The position numbers and the translations under genes are program-made. This document shows positions 32,345 to 39,754 of a stretch of 43,888 bases of DNA, piece by piece. Origin of the DNA: Lentisphaeria bacterium UBA1791 (GTDB lineage: Bacteria; Verrucomicrobiota; Lentisphaeria; Victivallales; Victivallaceae); assembly GCA_002314455.1 (NCBI GenBank), contig DCFZ01000002.1, positions 22,117 to 66,004 on the forward strand, written 5' to 3'. The notes under the pieces were generated by a model. That model saw nothing but the letters and a program-made list of their open reading frames with translations, searched no databases and was not told the DNA's origin. Each line of letters starts with the position of its first letter. Within the stretch, counting starts at the first letter, position 1.

Positions 32345-33480
32345 TTTGTCACGCCAAGCGTTTGCCATACCGCCGTGAGATCGACGAATTTCCCCTCGCG
32401 TGCGGCGCGGTCGATCGCGAGCGCGTAGACGGCGCTGCGAAGCCCTTCTGCGCCGCCGCACTTGGGCGGAATGCCTTGCGTCATCGAGGCAAACGTTTCC
32501 TGCGCGATGATGGGATCGCCGCCGCCGTGGCCGTCGCAACCCGAAAAGTTGAGCGTCGTGACTGCGTCGTCGCCGAGATGCTTCCACTCGATTTCCGAGC
32601 GGTACAGGTCGATCCTGATCGTGCCCTCGCTGCAGTGAAGGACGATTTTCCGTTCGGCGATCGCGCTCGCCATGACGTAGTTGAAAGAAACGAGTACGCC
32701 ATTGCTGAAACGCGCGATCGAAACGAGTTTGTCCATCAGGTCGCAGTCGTCGTTGAAAGGCGTTTCCACGCGATGCGGATCACGCCACCAGATAAAGGAG
32801 TCCTTGCCGTATTTTTCCTCCAGAAACCGGTTGCCGGAGGTGAAAAAGTCGCGGTCGTGAAAGGCGGCAATTTGAAGCGGCAGCGCATCCGAGAGCCACT
32901 CGATGAGGTCGAGGTCGTGACAGCACTTTTCGAGGATGTGGGGCCCCGCCTCGGCACGGTGGCGGCGCCAGTTGCTCGCGATATAACCGCCGTGTTGCGG
33001 ATAGATGTTTTCATTGCCCTCGATCGAGAGGAGTTTGCCGAACGAGCCCGACTGCAGCAATTCCTTGGCTTTGCGGTAAATGAGGGAATAGCGCAACACG
33101 AAGCCCGTCGCAAAGAGCTTGCCGCTTTTTTGCCACGCCTGATAGATCGCCTGACAATCTTCGATGCTCGTCGCGAGCGGTTTTTCGGAAAAGACGTTCT
33201 TGCCCGCCGAAAAGGCGGCGAGGATCTGCTCTTTGTGCATAAAATTGGGCGAAACCACATACGCCCAGTCACATTCGCACGCGAGCGCCTCGTCCCAGCT
33301 CGCGCAGATTTTGGCGCCGGGGGCGGCGAAATCGCCGTTTGCCGCTTCCTTGGCGACCGCATGATCGGGGTCGTAAACGGCGACGACTTCGATGTTGTTG
33401 CAACTTTCCGTTTTAAGATTCCGGAGAAGCGTGCGTGCGCGGTTGCCGGCGCCTGAAATGGCGATTCGGATCTTTTTCAT
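32341..33480 (-). CDS. Gfo/Idh/MocA family oxidoreductase
   Basis: A 379-residue NAD(P)-dependent sugar or inositol dehydrogenase-like enzyme. The Rossmann motif is IAISGAGNRARTLLRNL, the cofactor/substrate segment is YVVSPNFMHKEQILAAFSAGKNVFSEKPLA (with the catalytic-type EKPLA lysine), and a C-terminal alpha/beta domain contains GGYIASNWRRHRAEAGPHILEKCCHDLDLIEWL. The start ATG 33480 follows the GH106-like stop at once and uses CAGGAG. It is cytoplasmic and probably oxidises, epimerises or hydrolyses a sugar released by the neighbouring glycosidase; some family members are glycosidases themselves. Confidence 0.92.
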   Translation of the reverse strand: MKKIRIAISGAGNRARTLLRNLKTESCNNIEVVAVYDPDHAVAKEAANGDFAAPGAKICASWDEALACECDWAYVVSPNFMHKEQILAAFSAGKNVFSEKPLATSIEDCQAIYQAWQKSGKLFATGFVLRYSLIYRKAKELLQSGSFGKLLSIEGNENIYPQHGGYIASNWRRHRAEAGPHILEKCCHDLDLIEWLSDALPLQIAAFHDRDFFTSGNRFLEEKYGKDSFIWWRDPHRVETPFNDDCDLMDKLVSIARFSNGVLVSFNYVMASAIAERKIVLHCSEGTIRIDLYRSEIEWKHLGDDAVTTLNFSGCDGHGGGDPIIAQETFASMTQGIPPKCGGAEGLRSAVYALAIDRAAREGKFVDLTAVWQTLGVTK

Positions 33481-33481
33481 C

Positions 33482-35821
33482 TCAACTCCTGATGGATTTT
33501 TTGAAAACGACGGGACCGAAAAGTCCGGATTCAAGGCTCTCGCGCTCAAAATAGCGTTCGCGCATCTCGTAGGGATTTTCAAAGGGGCGTTGTTGCCATT
33601 TTTCCAGCACGCCGGTGGCGGCGATCGCGTTGGCGGGCGTGTTGACGACGGTGATCTCAAGCTTGTTTTGGGTCGCTTTCAAGGCGTTCCCAAGCGGGAA
33701 AACGTAGGGCGGAGAGAGTCTTGTGCCGAGATCGACGCCGTTGAGCGTCACCTGCGCCGCGTAACACACGCGGCCGAGATCGAGAAATTTTGCATTCGCA
33801 AGATCCTTGCCGTCAAACGTTTTGACATATTGCGCTTCGCCGCTGAAATCATTCCCGAGCGAATTTCGCCAATCGCCCAAGGAAACGGTCGTGATGCTGC
33901 CATTTGATTTCTTGTTTTCGTAATCGTCTTTGCCGACAGAAGTTTGCCGGAGCGCCTTCAGTTGCCATTTGCCGGCAAGTGCGCGGAGCGTCGCCCCGGG
34001 GCGATGCGGCAGTTTTGCCGCGTTTTTCGCCGCCTCGCCGACGAGGAAAACGGCATTTTCATAAGGGGCAAACCGCCATTGCCAGACGCCCGCTTTGCCC
34101 GCGAGGCAGCGCTTGCCGGTTTCGGCGTCGCACCATGCGACCGGCGCTTTTTCGCTTGCCGTGAAGCGGACGCGGAGCGTCGCGCTGGAAATATTCATCA
34201 CCATGTAGAGCACGTCGCCGCCGGCAAGTTTCCGTTTGCGGACGCGCAAACGGTCGTCTGTTTGCGCCATAAGAAGCGTCGGGGGGATTTCGTTGATTTG
34301 GTCGCTGGAAAAAACCGGCGCGCCTTTTTTCTGCAATTTTTCCAGGGCGGCGCGCCCTTTGGCAGTTAATTTTGCCGCCGTCGGCATCACGATGCGGCAA
34401 TAGACCGCCTTGCCGATCTTGATCGCGCCGCGTGAAACTTTTGCCGCCAGCAATTGATCTTCGTCGATGTAGTCGAAATCACATTGCCTTTGAAGCAGTC
34501 GTGCCGCGATGTTTTCCATTTCGTCATAACGGGGCACGACGCCGATTTCAGAGAGCGTCGCTTCGTCGAAAAAGAGCGCGGTGTCGACGGCGGGGTTCCC
34601 CGCCGCCGCCAGATAGGAAATGCGCGCCGTGTAATCGTGAAATCCTTTGAGACGCCGCCACAACAAATTGCATTTGCCGAAAAGCGGCCGCTCCCCCTGA
34701 ATTTTGTCGCCGCAGGTCGAAAAGGGATAGGTTGCAAAGACAAATGTGTTGACGCCGCAGAGCGCCAGATAATCGACGAGGAACTTCATTTCCGCGGGCG
34801 TTATGCCGGAACCGTAGACCCCGAAAACTTCGCCCAAAACGTGACGATTTCCGGTCTGATTCGCGGCGCTTGAAGCGTATTTCGGGAAAGAATGCAATCG
34901 TATCCCGGGGTAAATTTGCCGCCAGATGACGTCGACGCCCGGCATATCCAGTTGCCGCAAGACGCGCAAAAGGTGATTGCCGTGCAGATGAAAGAGCATA
35001 TTCTGCGGTTCGTCTTCGCCGTTGAAGTGACCGCCGGAAAGCATCTGATGGGCGTTGCACCATTTTTTGAGCGGCGCGAGGAATCGTTCGACAAAAAGTT
35101 GCGACACGACGTCGCTGTAATCGGTCAGCGCCGCGATGATTTGCGGGGCGCAGGAAAAGCGGAGCATCTCGGGAATGAAAGGTTCGACGTCGTAGTTTTT
35201 GCGCTTTTTGAATTCCGTGAAAAAATCTTCCGTCCACGGCAGTTTGTCGATCCGGTGCTGGGGGCCCGCCGGTTCGTCGGTGAAGGTAAAGCAAAGCGTT
35301 TTGCCGAAGTGCTTTGGGCTGTACTTGAAATACTGCTGGTGGGTCAGGGCGAGGAATTTTTCCGTCACGCCGGGAGTCAACAGATTGGGGTAGGGCGCGC
35401 TCATCGCGGGATCGGGCGCATCGACGAGGATCTTGTAGCGGCCCTGACCGTCCGGCACGAGGTAACGCCGGGCGAACTTTTCCGGATTTGCGGCGTAGAC
35501 TTGACCGCACGCGCCGCCGGATGGCCAGCCGCCCTCGTCGTACAAATAGCAATTCATCTTGAGCCGTTCGCAGGTGTCGTGGATGAGGCGCATTTTCCTG
35601 AAAAACGCTTTTGAAAGATACGCCGGCTCCATCGTCGAGTAGAAACTTGCGCGGAATTCCTTGGGGATCGGGTGGGGGCAGACGCTCCGCGCGCCGGATT
35701 TCGCCATATCTTCAAGTTGGGCGACGAGCTTGTCGTCGTCGAGTTTGTCGTTGAGGAACCAGAAGTACCCGGGGGCGAAAACCGCCGGCGGCATGAAAAA
35801 CTTTTTGTCGTCAAACGCCAT
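33482..35821 (-). CDS. GH106-like glycosidase (alpha-L-rhamnosidase type)
   Basis: A 779-residue enzyme without signal peptide. The N-terminal barrel shows FWFLNDKLDDDKLVAQLEDM, then YDEGGWPSGGACG (94-106), TDEPAGPQ (181-188), GGHFNGEDEP (263-272) and VLGEVFGVYGSG (328-339), whose acidic residues are candidate catalytic groups. This layout matches GH106/GH-like proteins common in PVC bacteria and Bacteroidetes. A C-terminal galactose-binding-like sandwich (about 650-770) contains LGRVCYAAQVTLNGVDLGT. The start ATG 35821 directly follows the sugar transferase stop. It probably acts on an imported rhamnose-containing oligosaccharide, but the specificity is inferred. Confidence 0.78.
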   Translation of the reverse strand: MAFDDKKFFMPPAVFAPGYFWFLNDKLDDDKLVAQLEDMAKSGARSVCPHPIPKEFRASFYSTMEPAYLSKAFFRKMRLIHDTCERLKMNCYLYDEGGWPSGGACGQVYAANPEKFARRYLVPDGQGRYKILVDAPDPAMSAPYPNLLTPGVTEKFLALTHQQYFKYSPKHFGKTLCFTFTDEPAGPQHRIDKLPWTEDFFTEFKKRKNYDVEPFIPEMLRFSCAPQIIAALTDYSDVVSQLFVERFLAPLKKWCNAHQMLSGGHFNGEDEPQNMLFHLHGNHLLRVLRQLDMPGVDVIWRQIYPGIRLHSFPKYASSAANQTGNRHVLGEVFGVYGSGITPAEMKFLVDYLALCGVNTFVFATYPFSTCGDKIQGERPLFGKCNLLWRRLKGFHDYTARISYLAAAGNPAVDTALFFDEATLSEIGVVPRYDEMENIAARLLQRQCDFDYIDEDQLLAAKVSRGAIKIGKAVYCRIVMPTAAKLTAKGRAALEKLQKKGAPVFSSDQINEIPPTLLMAQTDDRLRVRKRKLAGGDVLYMVMNISSATLRVRFTASEKAPVAWCDAETGKRCLAGKAGVWQWRFAPYENAVFLVGEAAKNAAKLPHRPGATLRALAGKWQLKALRQTSVGKDDYENKKSNGSITTVSLGDWRNSLGNDFSGEAQYVKTFDGKDLANAKFLDLGRVCYAAQVTLNGVDLGTRLSPPYVFPLGNALKATQNKLEITVVNTPANAIAATGVLEKWQQRPFENPYEMRERYFERESLESGLFGPVVFKKSIRS

Positions 35822-36406
35822 TTAAAATGCGCCTTTTCCGCCGAAGACCGCGCCGAATGTCCGCAAAATGATCCACGTATCCAGTTTCCACGACTGATGG
35901 CGCACGTAGTACAAGTTGATCGCGATGCGGCGGTGATAGCAGACGAGATTCCGCCCCATTACCTGCCACAAGCCGGTGATGCCGGGTTTGACCGAGTGGA
36001 TTTTGGTGGACCAGCGCCCGTAGTGGTGTTCTTCGTCGAGGACGATCGGCCGGGGCCCGATCCAGTTCATCGTGCCGTTGAGGACGTTCCATATCTGCGG
36101 CAATTCATCCAGACTGAAACGGCGGAGCCACTTCCCGACGGGGGTGATGCGCACGTCGTTGGATTGCTTTTGCTCGGCGAGCCACTCCGGCGAATGTTTG
36201 ATCCCGGCGCGGATATGGACGGGGACCTTGTCATACATCGTGCGGAATTTCCAGACGTGGATGATTTTGCGATTGACGCCGAGGCGCCGGCTGCAATAAA
36301 AACCCGGCCCCGCCGAGGTTGCTTTGACCAATATCCACAAGATCAGCAAAAGCGGGGATAAAAAAATCAATGCCAGAATGGCGGAAATTTTCTGCAGAAA
36401 AATCAT
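35822..36406 (-). CDS. Sugar-phosphate (undecaprenyl-phosphate glycosyl-1-phosphate) transferase
   Basis: A 194-residue monotopic phosphoglycosyl transferase of the WcaJ/PglC class that starts a glycan on a lipid carrier. It has an N-terminal membrane helix (ISAILALIFLSPLLLILWILV), a GPGFYCSRRLGVNRKIIHVWKFRTM segment, the catalytic RRFSLDELPQIWNVLNG (DE dyad), MNWIGPRPIV and the final VKPGITGLWQV motif. It is the short, PglC-like form without the extra domain of WcaJ. It is first in the minus-strand glycan operon, with a promoter at 36441-36468. Its pairing with catabolic genes is odd. Confidence 0.93.
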   Translation of the reverse strand: MIFLQKISAILALIFLSPLLLILWILVKATSAGPGFYCSRRLGVNRKIIHVWKFRTMYDKVPVHIRAGIKHSPEWLAEQKQSNDVRITPVGKWLRRFSLDELPQIWNVLNGTMNWIGPRPIVLDEEHHYGRWSTKIHSVKPGITGLWQVMGRNLVCYHRRIAINLYYVRHQSWKLDTWIILRTFGAVFGGKGAF

Positions 36407-36440
36407 ACTTTGCGCTATCGGGGGGCTGTCATTTTGTTAT

Positions 36441-36468
36441 ACTATAACCCAAGGCGGATAAAAATCAA
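36441..36468 (-). promoter_or_regulatory. Promoter of the sugar transferase operon
   Basis: Read on the minus strand: TTGATT (36463-36468), a 16-base spacer and TATAGT (36441-36446), about 35 bp before the start codon. The gene itself has no clear Shine-Dalgarno sequence. Confidence 0.55.
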
Positions 36469-36529
36469 GCAGGCTTTGAGAAATTTCCCGGTTTGAGCAT
36501 ATTTTTTCGCGAAACGGACAAAGCAGAAC

Positions 36530-37693
36530 TTATCGGGAAAATGCGATCTTTTCGCCTTCACAGACGATGGATTGATCGACCTCGGTCTCGACGTCGGCAA
36601 AGCGCAGATCTTTCACCGGCATTCCGGCGGCGCCGCGCAAATAAATCCCGATCGGGGCGCGATAACAGACGACGCGGTCAAAGGAAATGTTTTCGAGCGC
36701 CGTTCCTTTCAGTTCCTGCGTCGCGAGCGTCGTCTGCGGGTATGCCATATCCAAGTGGATCGCTGTGCTTTTGAGGTCGCGCATTTCGACGTCCGAAACG
36801 CGCACGTCGCGGACAAAGCCGCCGCGCCCGGGCAGACTTTTGATGCGGATCCCCAAGCCGGTGTTGCGGATATTGCAATGCGAGATATCGACGTTTTCAA
36901 TGCCGCCGGAAAGTTCACTGCCGATCGCGACGCCGGCGTGCCCCGACGTCATTTCGCAGTTTTTGATCTTGATGTTGCGACAGGGTTTCCCGACGCGCCA
37001 ACCATCGGCGTTCAACCCCGACTTGATCGCGATGCAGTCGTCGCCGGTGGAAAAAATGCAGTTTTCGATCAGCACGCCGTCGCAGGAATCAGGATTCAGC
37101 CCGTCGGTATTGGGGCCCGTTGTGCGTACGACAAGGCCGCGGGCGACGAGATTTTCGCAATAGACCGGGTGAAGCGTCCACATGGGGCCCGTGTCGATCG
37201 TGAAGTTTTCCCACAAGACGTTGCGGCAGTTGACGAAGTGGACAAAGGAGGGGCGCAGAAAATCGTCGGTTTGACGGAAGAACCGCTGCGCGGGGGGCAG
37301 CGAAGCAAGCCGACGCAGTTTTTCCGCGCGCTGGCGGTGTTCCTGCTTGGCGCCGTAAACGTGCCACGTTTCGCCGTTGCCGCGCAAAATGCCGTGCCCC
37401 GTGATCGCGACGTCGTGCGCATCCTTGGCGTAGATAAGCGGGTGCGCGCTGAAACACTCGATCCCTTCCCAGCGGACGAAAACTTCGGGGAAATAGCGTG
37501 AAACGTCGGGCAGAAACTCGATGATGGCGCCGGGCTTCAGATCAAGGCGCACATTGCTTGCAAGTTCAAGCGGCAGCGAGTGCCATACGCCCGGCGCGAC
37601 TTCGACCGTGCCGCCGCCCGATTCCGCGCACGCGCGCAACGCGTCGCGGATCGCCGTCGGATCGCCCGGCGACGGAAAGATCGTGCTTGCCAT
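36530..37693 (-). CDS. GH28 polygalacturonase-like glycosidase (intracellular)
   Basis: A 387-residue right-handed beta-helix enzyme with all four GH28 motifs: NTDG (195-198), GDD (217-219), GH (251-252) and RIK (283-285). D197, D218 and D219 are the expected catalytic acids. The N-terminal PSPGDPTAIRDALRACAESGGGTVEV is the typical first coil. There is no signal peptide, so it would work in the cytoplasm on imported galacturonate-containing fragments rather than as a secreted pectinase. The start ATG 37693 lies only nine bases after the T-run of the upstream gene's terminator, with no room for a separate promoter. Confidence 0.92.
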   Translation of the reverse strand: MASTIFPSPGDPTAIRDALRACAESGGGTVEVAPGVWHSLPLELASNVRLDLKPGAIIEFLPDVSRYFPEVFVRWEGIECFSAHPLIYAKDAHDVAITGHGILRGNGETWHVYGAKQEHRQRAEKLRRLASLPPAQRFFRQTDDFLRPSFVHFVNCRNVLWENFTIDTGPMWTLHPVYCENLVARGLVVRTTGPNTDGLNPDSCDGVLIENCIFSTGDDCIAIKSGLNADGWRVGKPCRNIKIKNCEMTSGHAGVAIGSELSGGIENVDISHCNIRNTGLGIRIKSLPGRGGFVRDVRVSDVEMRDLKSTAIHLDMAYPQTTLATQELKGTALENISFDRVVCYRAPIGIYLRGAAGMPVKDLRFADVETEVDQSIVCEGEKIAFSR

Positions 37694-37702
37694 GTCGTGC
37701 AG

Positions 37703-37740
37703 AAAATAAAAATCCCCCCGCTTGCAATAAAAGCGGAGGG
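37703..37740 (-). terminator. Intrinsic terminator of the small lipoprotein gene
   Basis: On the minus strand: a 10-bp stem, CCCTCCGCTT with AAGCGGGGGG (one G-T pair), a short loop and a T-rich tail, ATTTTTATTTT. It lies 10 bp after the lipoprotein stop and directly before the GH28 start. Confidence 0.85.
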
Positions 37741-37749
37741 ATGGCGCAA

Positions 37750-38109
37750 TTAGAAAACAATCGATTCGGGCGCGATGGGACGGCCGAGTTCCTTGCTCAA
37801 CGCCTTGGCGATGCCTTCGCGGCTCATATCGGTGACGTGGATGGACTTCATCGTGGAGGGGGAAAGTTCCGCCTTGTTTTTAAGTTCATCGACCGAGTAG
37901 TAGATCGTGTCGTTGGAGTAGTCGACGATCAGCGAGATCACGCCGGGCACGATGCCGAGGATCAAGCCGCAGCAATCGAGCGTGAAAGTCAACACGTCGA
38001 TCTGATGGGACGCCTGTTTGTCACGACGATCGCCGTGAAAGACCGTGCCGCAGCTGCAGAATGCAAAAGCCATGACCAGGGTCAGCGCGAGAGAGAGAAA
38101 ACGTTTCAT
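37750..38109 (-). CDS. Small putative lipoprotein of unknown function
   Basis: A 119-residue exported protein. The signal MKRFLSLALTLVMAFAFCSC leads to a lipobox-like AFCSCGTV, so lipidation of Cys20 is likely. The mature part has GTVFHGDRRDKQ, then ID..TFTLDCCGLILGIVPGVISLIVDYSNDTIYYS, a pattern I associate with small conserved lipoproteins of unknown role in Gram-negative bacteria. The start ATG 38109 is chosen because it gives the signal peptide and has AAGGAG upstream; the frame opens earlier but that part reads as promoter DNA. It has its own promoter and a strong terminator. Confidence 0.75.
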   Translation of the reverse strand: MKRFLSLALTLVMAFAFCSCGTVFHGDRRDKQASHQIDVLTFTLDCCGLILGIVPGVISLIVDYSNDTIYYSVDELKNKAELSPSTMKSIHVTDMSREGIAKALSKELGRPIAPESIVF

Positions 38110-38169
38110 AATACCAAAACTCCTTTTTTTTTGATTGGCATTGTTGGTTTTGCAATGCCGTTTGCTATA

Positions 38170-38198
38170 AATATAAACCAATCTTGTGAAAAAAACAA
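38170..38198 (-). promoter_or_regulatory. Promoter of the lipoprotein gene
   Basis: On the minus strand: TTGTTT (38193-38198), 17 bases, then TATATT (38170-38175). It is divergent from a promoter with identical hexamers and spacing at 38219-38247. Confidence 0.75.
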
Positions 38199-38218
38199 AT
38201 GATATTGCGGAAAACATC

Positions 38219-38247
38219 TTGTTTTTTTATCGTATGTGCAATATATT
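38219..38247 (+). promoter_or_regulatory. Promoter of the YhiI-RbbA-YhhJ operon
   Basis: TTGTTT (38219-38224), 17 bases, then TATATT (38242-38247). The leader is about 48 nt and carries AAGGAG before ATG 38303. Confidence 0.75.
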
Positions 38248-38302
38248 ACGACTACAAAGTATAGAAATAATCCGTTCTTTTACAATACATCAAGGAGAAA
38301 AA

Positions 38303-39754
38303 ATGAAAAAACTTATCATCGCATTGGTTGCGCTGTCGATTTTGGGATTGGCAGGCTATTTCGTCTACAACTGGTATTCCCACCGGTTGATCAACAATCC
38401 CCATTTCGCCTGCGGCAACGGGCGTATCGAGGCGACCGAGCTCAATATTTCCGCGCGGCTCGCCGGCAAGGTGGAAAAGATCATGGTTCGCGAGGGCGAC
38501 ACCGTCACCAAGGACGAAGCATTGGTCATCATGCAGACCAACGTCCTCATCGCCGAACTCAACAAGGCGGAAGCCAACCGGGAACTGGCGATCGCCGCGC
38601 ACGTGCAGACTCTGGCGAAGGTTTCCGTTGCCGAGGCGGCGCTTGTGCGCGCGGAAGCGGACTTGAAGAGCAAACTTGCGACCGCCGCCAAAGATCAGGC
38701 GGATTATTTGCGTCATAAAGATTTGGTCGTCAAAGACGCCACCAGTCAGAAACACTTTCAGGCGGCGGAAGCCGCTTGGCTTACTTCGCAGGCGGACGTA
38801 GCCGCCGCGGAAGCCTCTGTCAAGGAAACGAAAGCCGCCCTTGAGATGGCAAAGGCCGACGTGCAGGGCGCCGTCGCCGCCATCCGCTCGGTGGAAGCGC
38901 AGATCGCGTCGATCAAGGCGGATATCGACGACAGCATCTTGCGCGCGCCGCTCGACGGTCGCGTGCAGTACCGCGTCGTCGAACCCGGCGAAGTGCTCGG
39001 TGCAGGCGGCCGTGCGATCAACATGGTCGATCTGACCGACGTCTATATGACTTTCTTTTTGCCGGAAAAGACCGCCGGCAAGGTCCGCATCGGCGCCGAG
39101 GTGCGCATCGTGCTGGACGCAGTGCCCGATTATCCGCTTTCGGCGAAGGTTACCGAAGTCGACAGCGTCGCGCAGTTCACGCCGAAAACCGTCGAAACGC
39201 AGGTCGAGCGTCAGAAATTGATGTTCCGCATCAAGGCGCACATCGACCGGCAGTTTCTGGAAGATTTTGCCGATCTTGTCAAGACCGGTCTGCCCGGTGT
39301 GGCGTGGGTGCGCCTCGACGACAGCGAGCCGTGGCCCAAGGAATTGCAGCCGACAAAAGAGGCGCAAGAGCGTATCGCCAAAATGCGTGAAAAGATGAAA
39401 GCGAACCGTCAAAAGGAACGGCACGTCATCGATTCCAAGACGGAAGATCTGACGCGCAGCCGGATCGAAAATTTCGACAAGTTCAGTAAGGAAGCCGAAG
39501 GTGCTTCCAAGGAAAAGAAGGTCGATATTGAAGTGAAAGCCGCCCGGCAGGAAGCGGCGAAAAAAGCCGCCGCGGCGGAAAAGACCGTGCAGGAGGCAAG
39601 GGACATGGACGCCGCCCGGAAAAAGCAAGTTGAACAGAGCGTGGAGGAAGCCAAAAAAATGAATGCTCCCGCGAAAACCGCTGAGCCTGCTGAACCCGCG
39701 AAAGCCGCTGAACCTGCTGAACCCGCGAAAGATGCGCAAGGTGCGGAAAAATGA
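38303..39754 (+). CDS. HlyD-family adaptor (YhiI/YbhG-like) with a long charged tail
   Basis: A 483-residue membrane-fusion protein. One N-terminal helix (residues ~3-24) anchors it. A lipoyl half NISARLAGKVEKIMVREGDTVTKDEAL is followed by a long alanine-rich helical hairpin (about 80-210), a second lipoyl half (SILRAPLDGRVQYRVVEPGEVL) and a beta-barrel (VYMTFFLPEKTAGKVRIG). Typical YhiI-like proteins end near residue 340. Here about 130 more residues follow, rich in Lys, Glu and Ala, ending in two copies of an AEPAEPAKA repeat. It works with the following ATPase/permease genes and would need a TolC-type partner. The stop overlaps the next start. Confidence 0.9.
   Translation: MKKLIIALVALSILGLAGYFVYNWYSHRLINNPHFACGNGRIEATELNISARLAGKVEKIMVREGDTVTKDEALVIMQTNVLIAELNKAEANRELAIAAHVQTLAKVSVAEAALVRAEADLKSKLATAAKDQADYLRHKDLVVKDATSQKHFQAAEAAWLTSQADVAAAEASVKETKAALEMAKADVQGAVAAIRSVEAQIASIKADIDDSILRAPLDGRVQYRVVEPGEVLGAGGRAINMVDLTDVYMTFFLPEKTAGKVRIGAEVRIVLDAVPDYPLSAKVTEVDSVAQFTPKTVETQVERQKLMFRIKAHIDRQFLEDFADLVKTGLPGVAWVRLDDSEPWPKELQPTKEAQERIAKMREKMKANRQKERHVIDSKTEDLTRSRIENFDKFSKEAEGASKEKKVDIEVKAARQEAAKKAAAAEKTVQEARDMDAARKKQVEQSVEEAKKMNAPAKTAEPAEPAKAAEPAEPAKDAQGAEK
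39678..39731 (+). repeat. Two tandem 27-bp repeats in the adaptor gene
   Basis: Units 39678-39704 and 39705-39731 differ at one base (G/A). They keep the frame and each encodes nine residues of the Ala-Glu-Pro-Lys-rich tail. This is a likely site of copy-number variation between strains. Confidence 0.9.

Noticed and set aside
36530..37693. GH28 protein as a secreted pectinase
   Set aside because: The N-terminus goes directly into the first beta-helix coil and no signal peptide is present.
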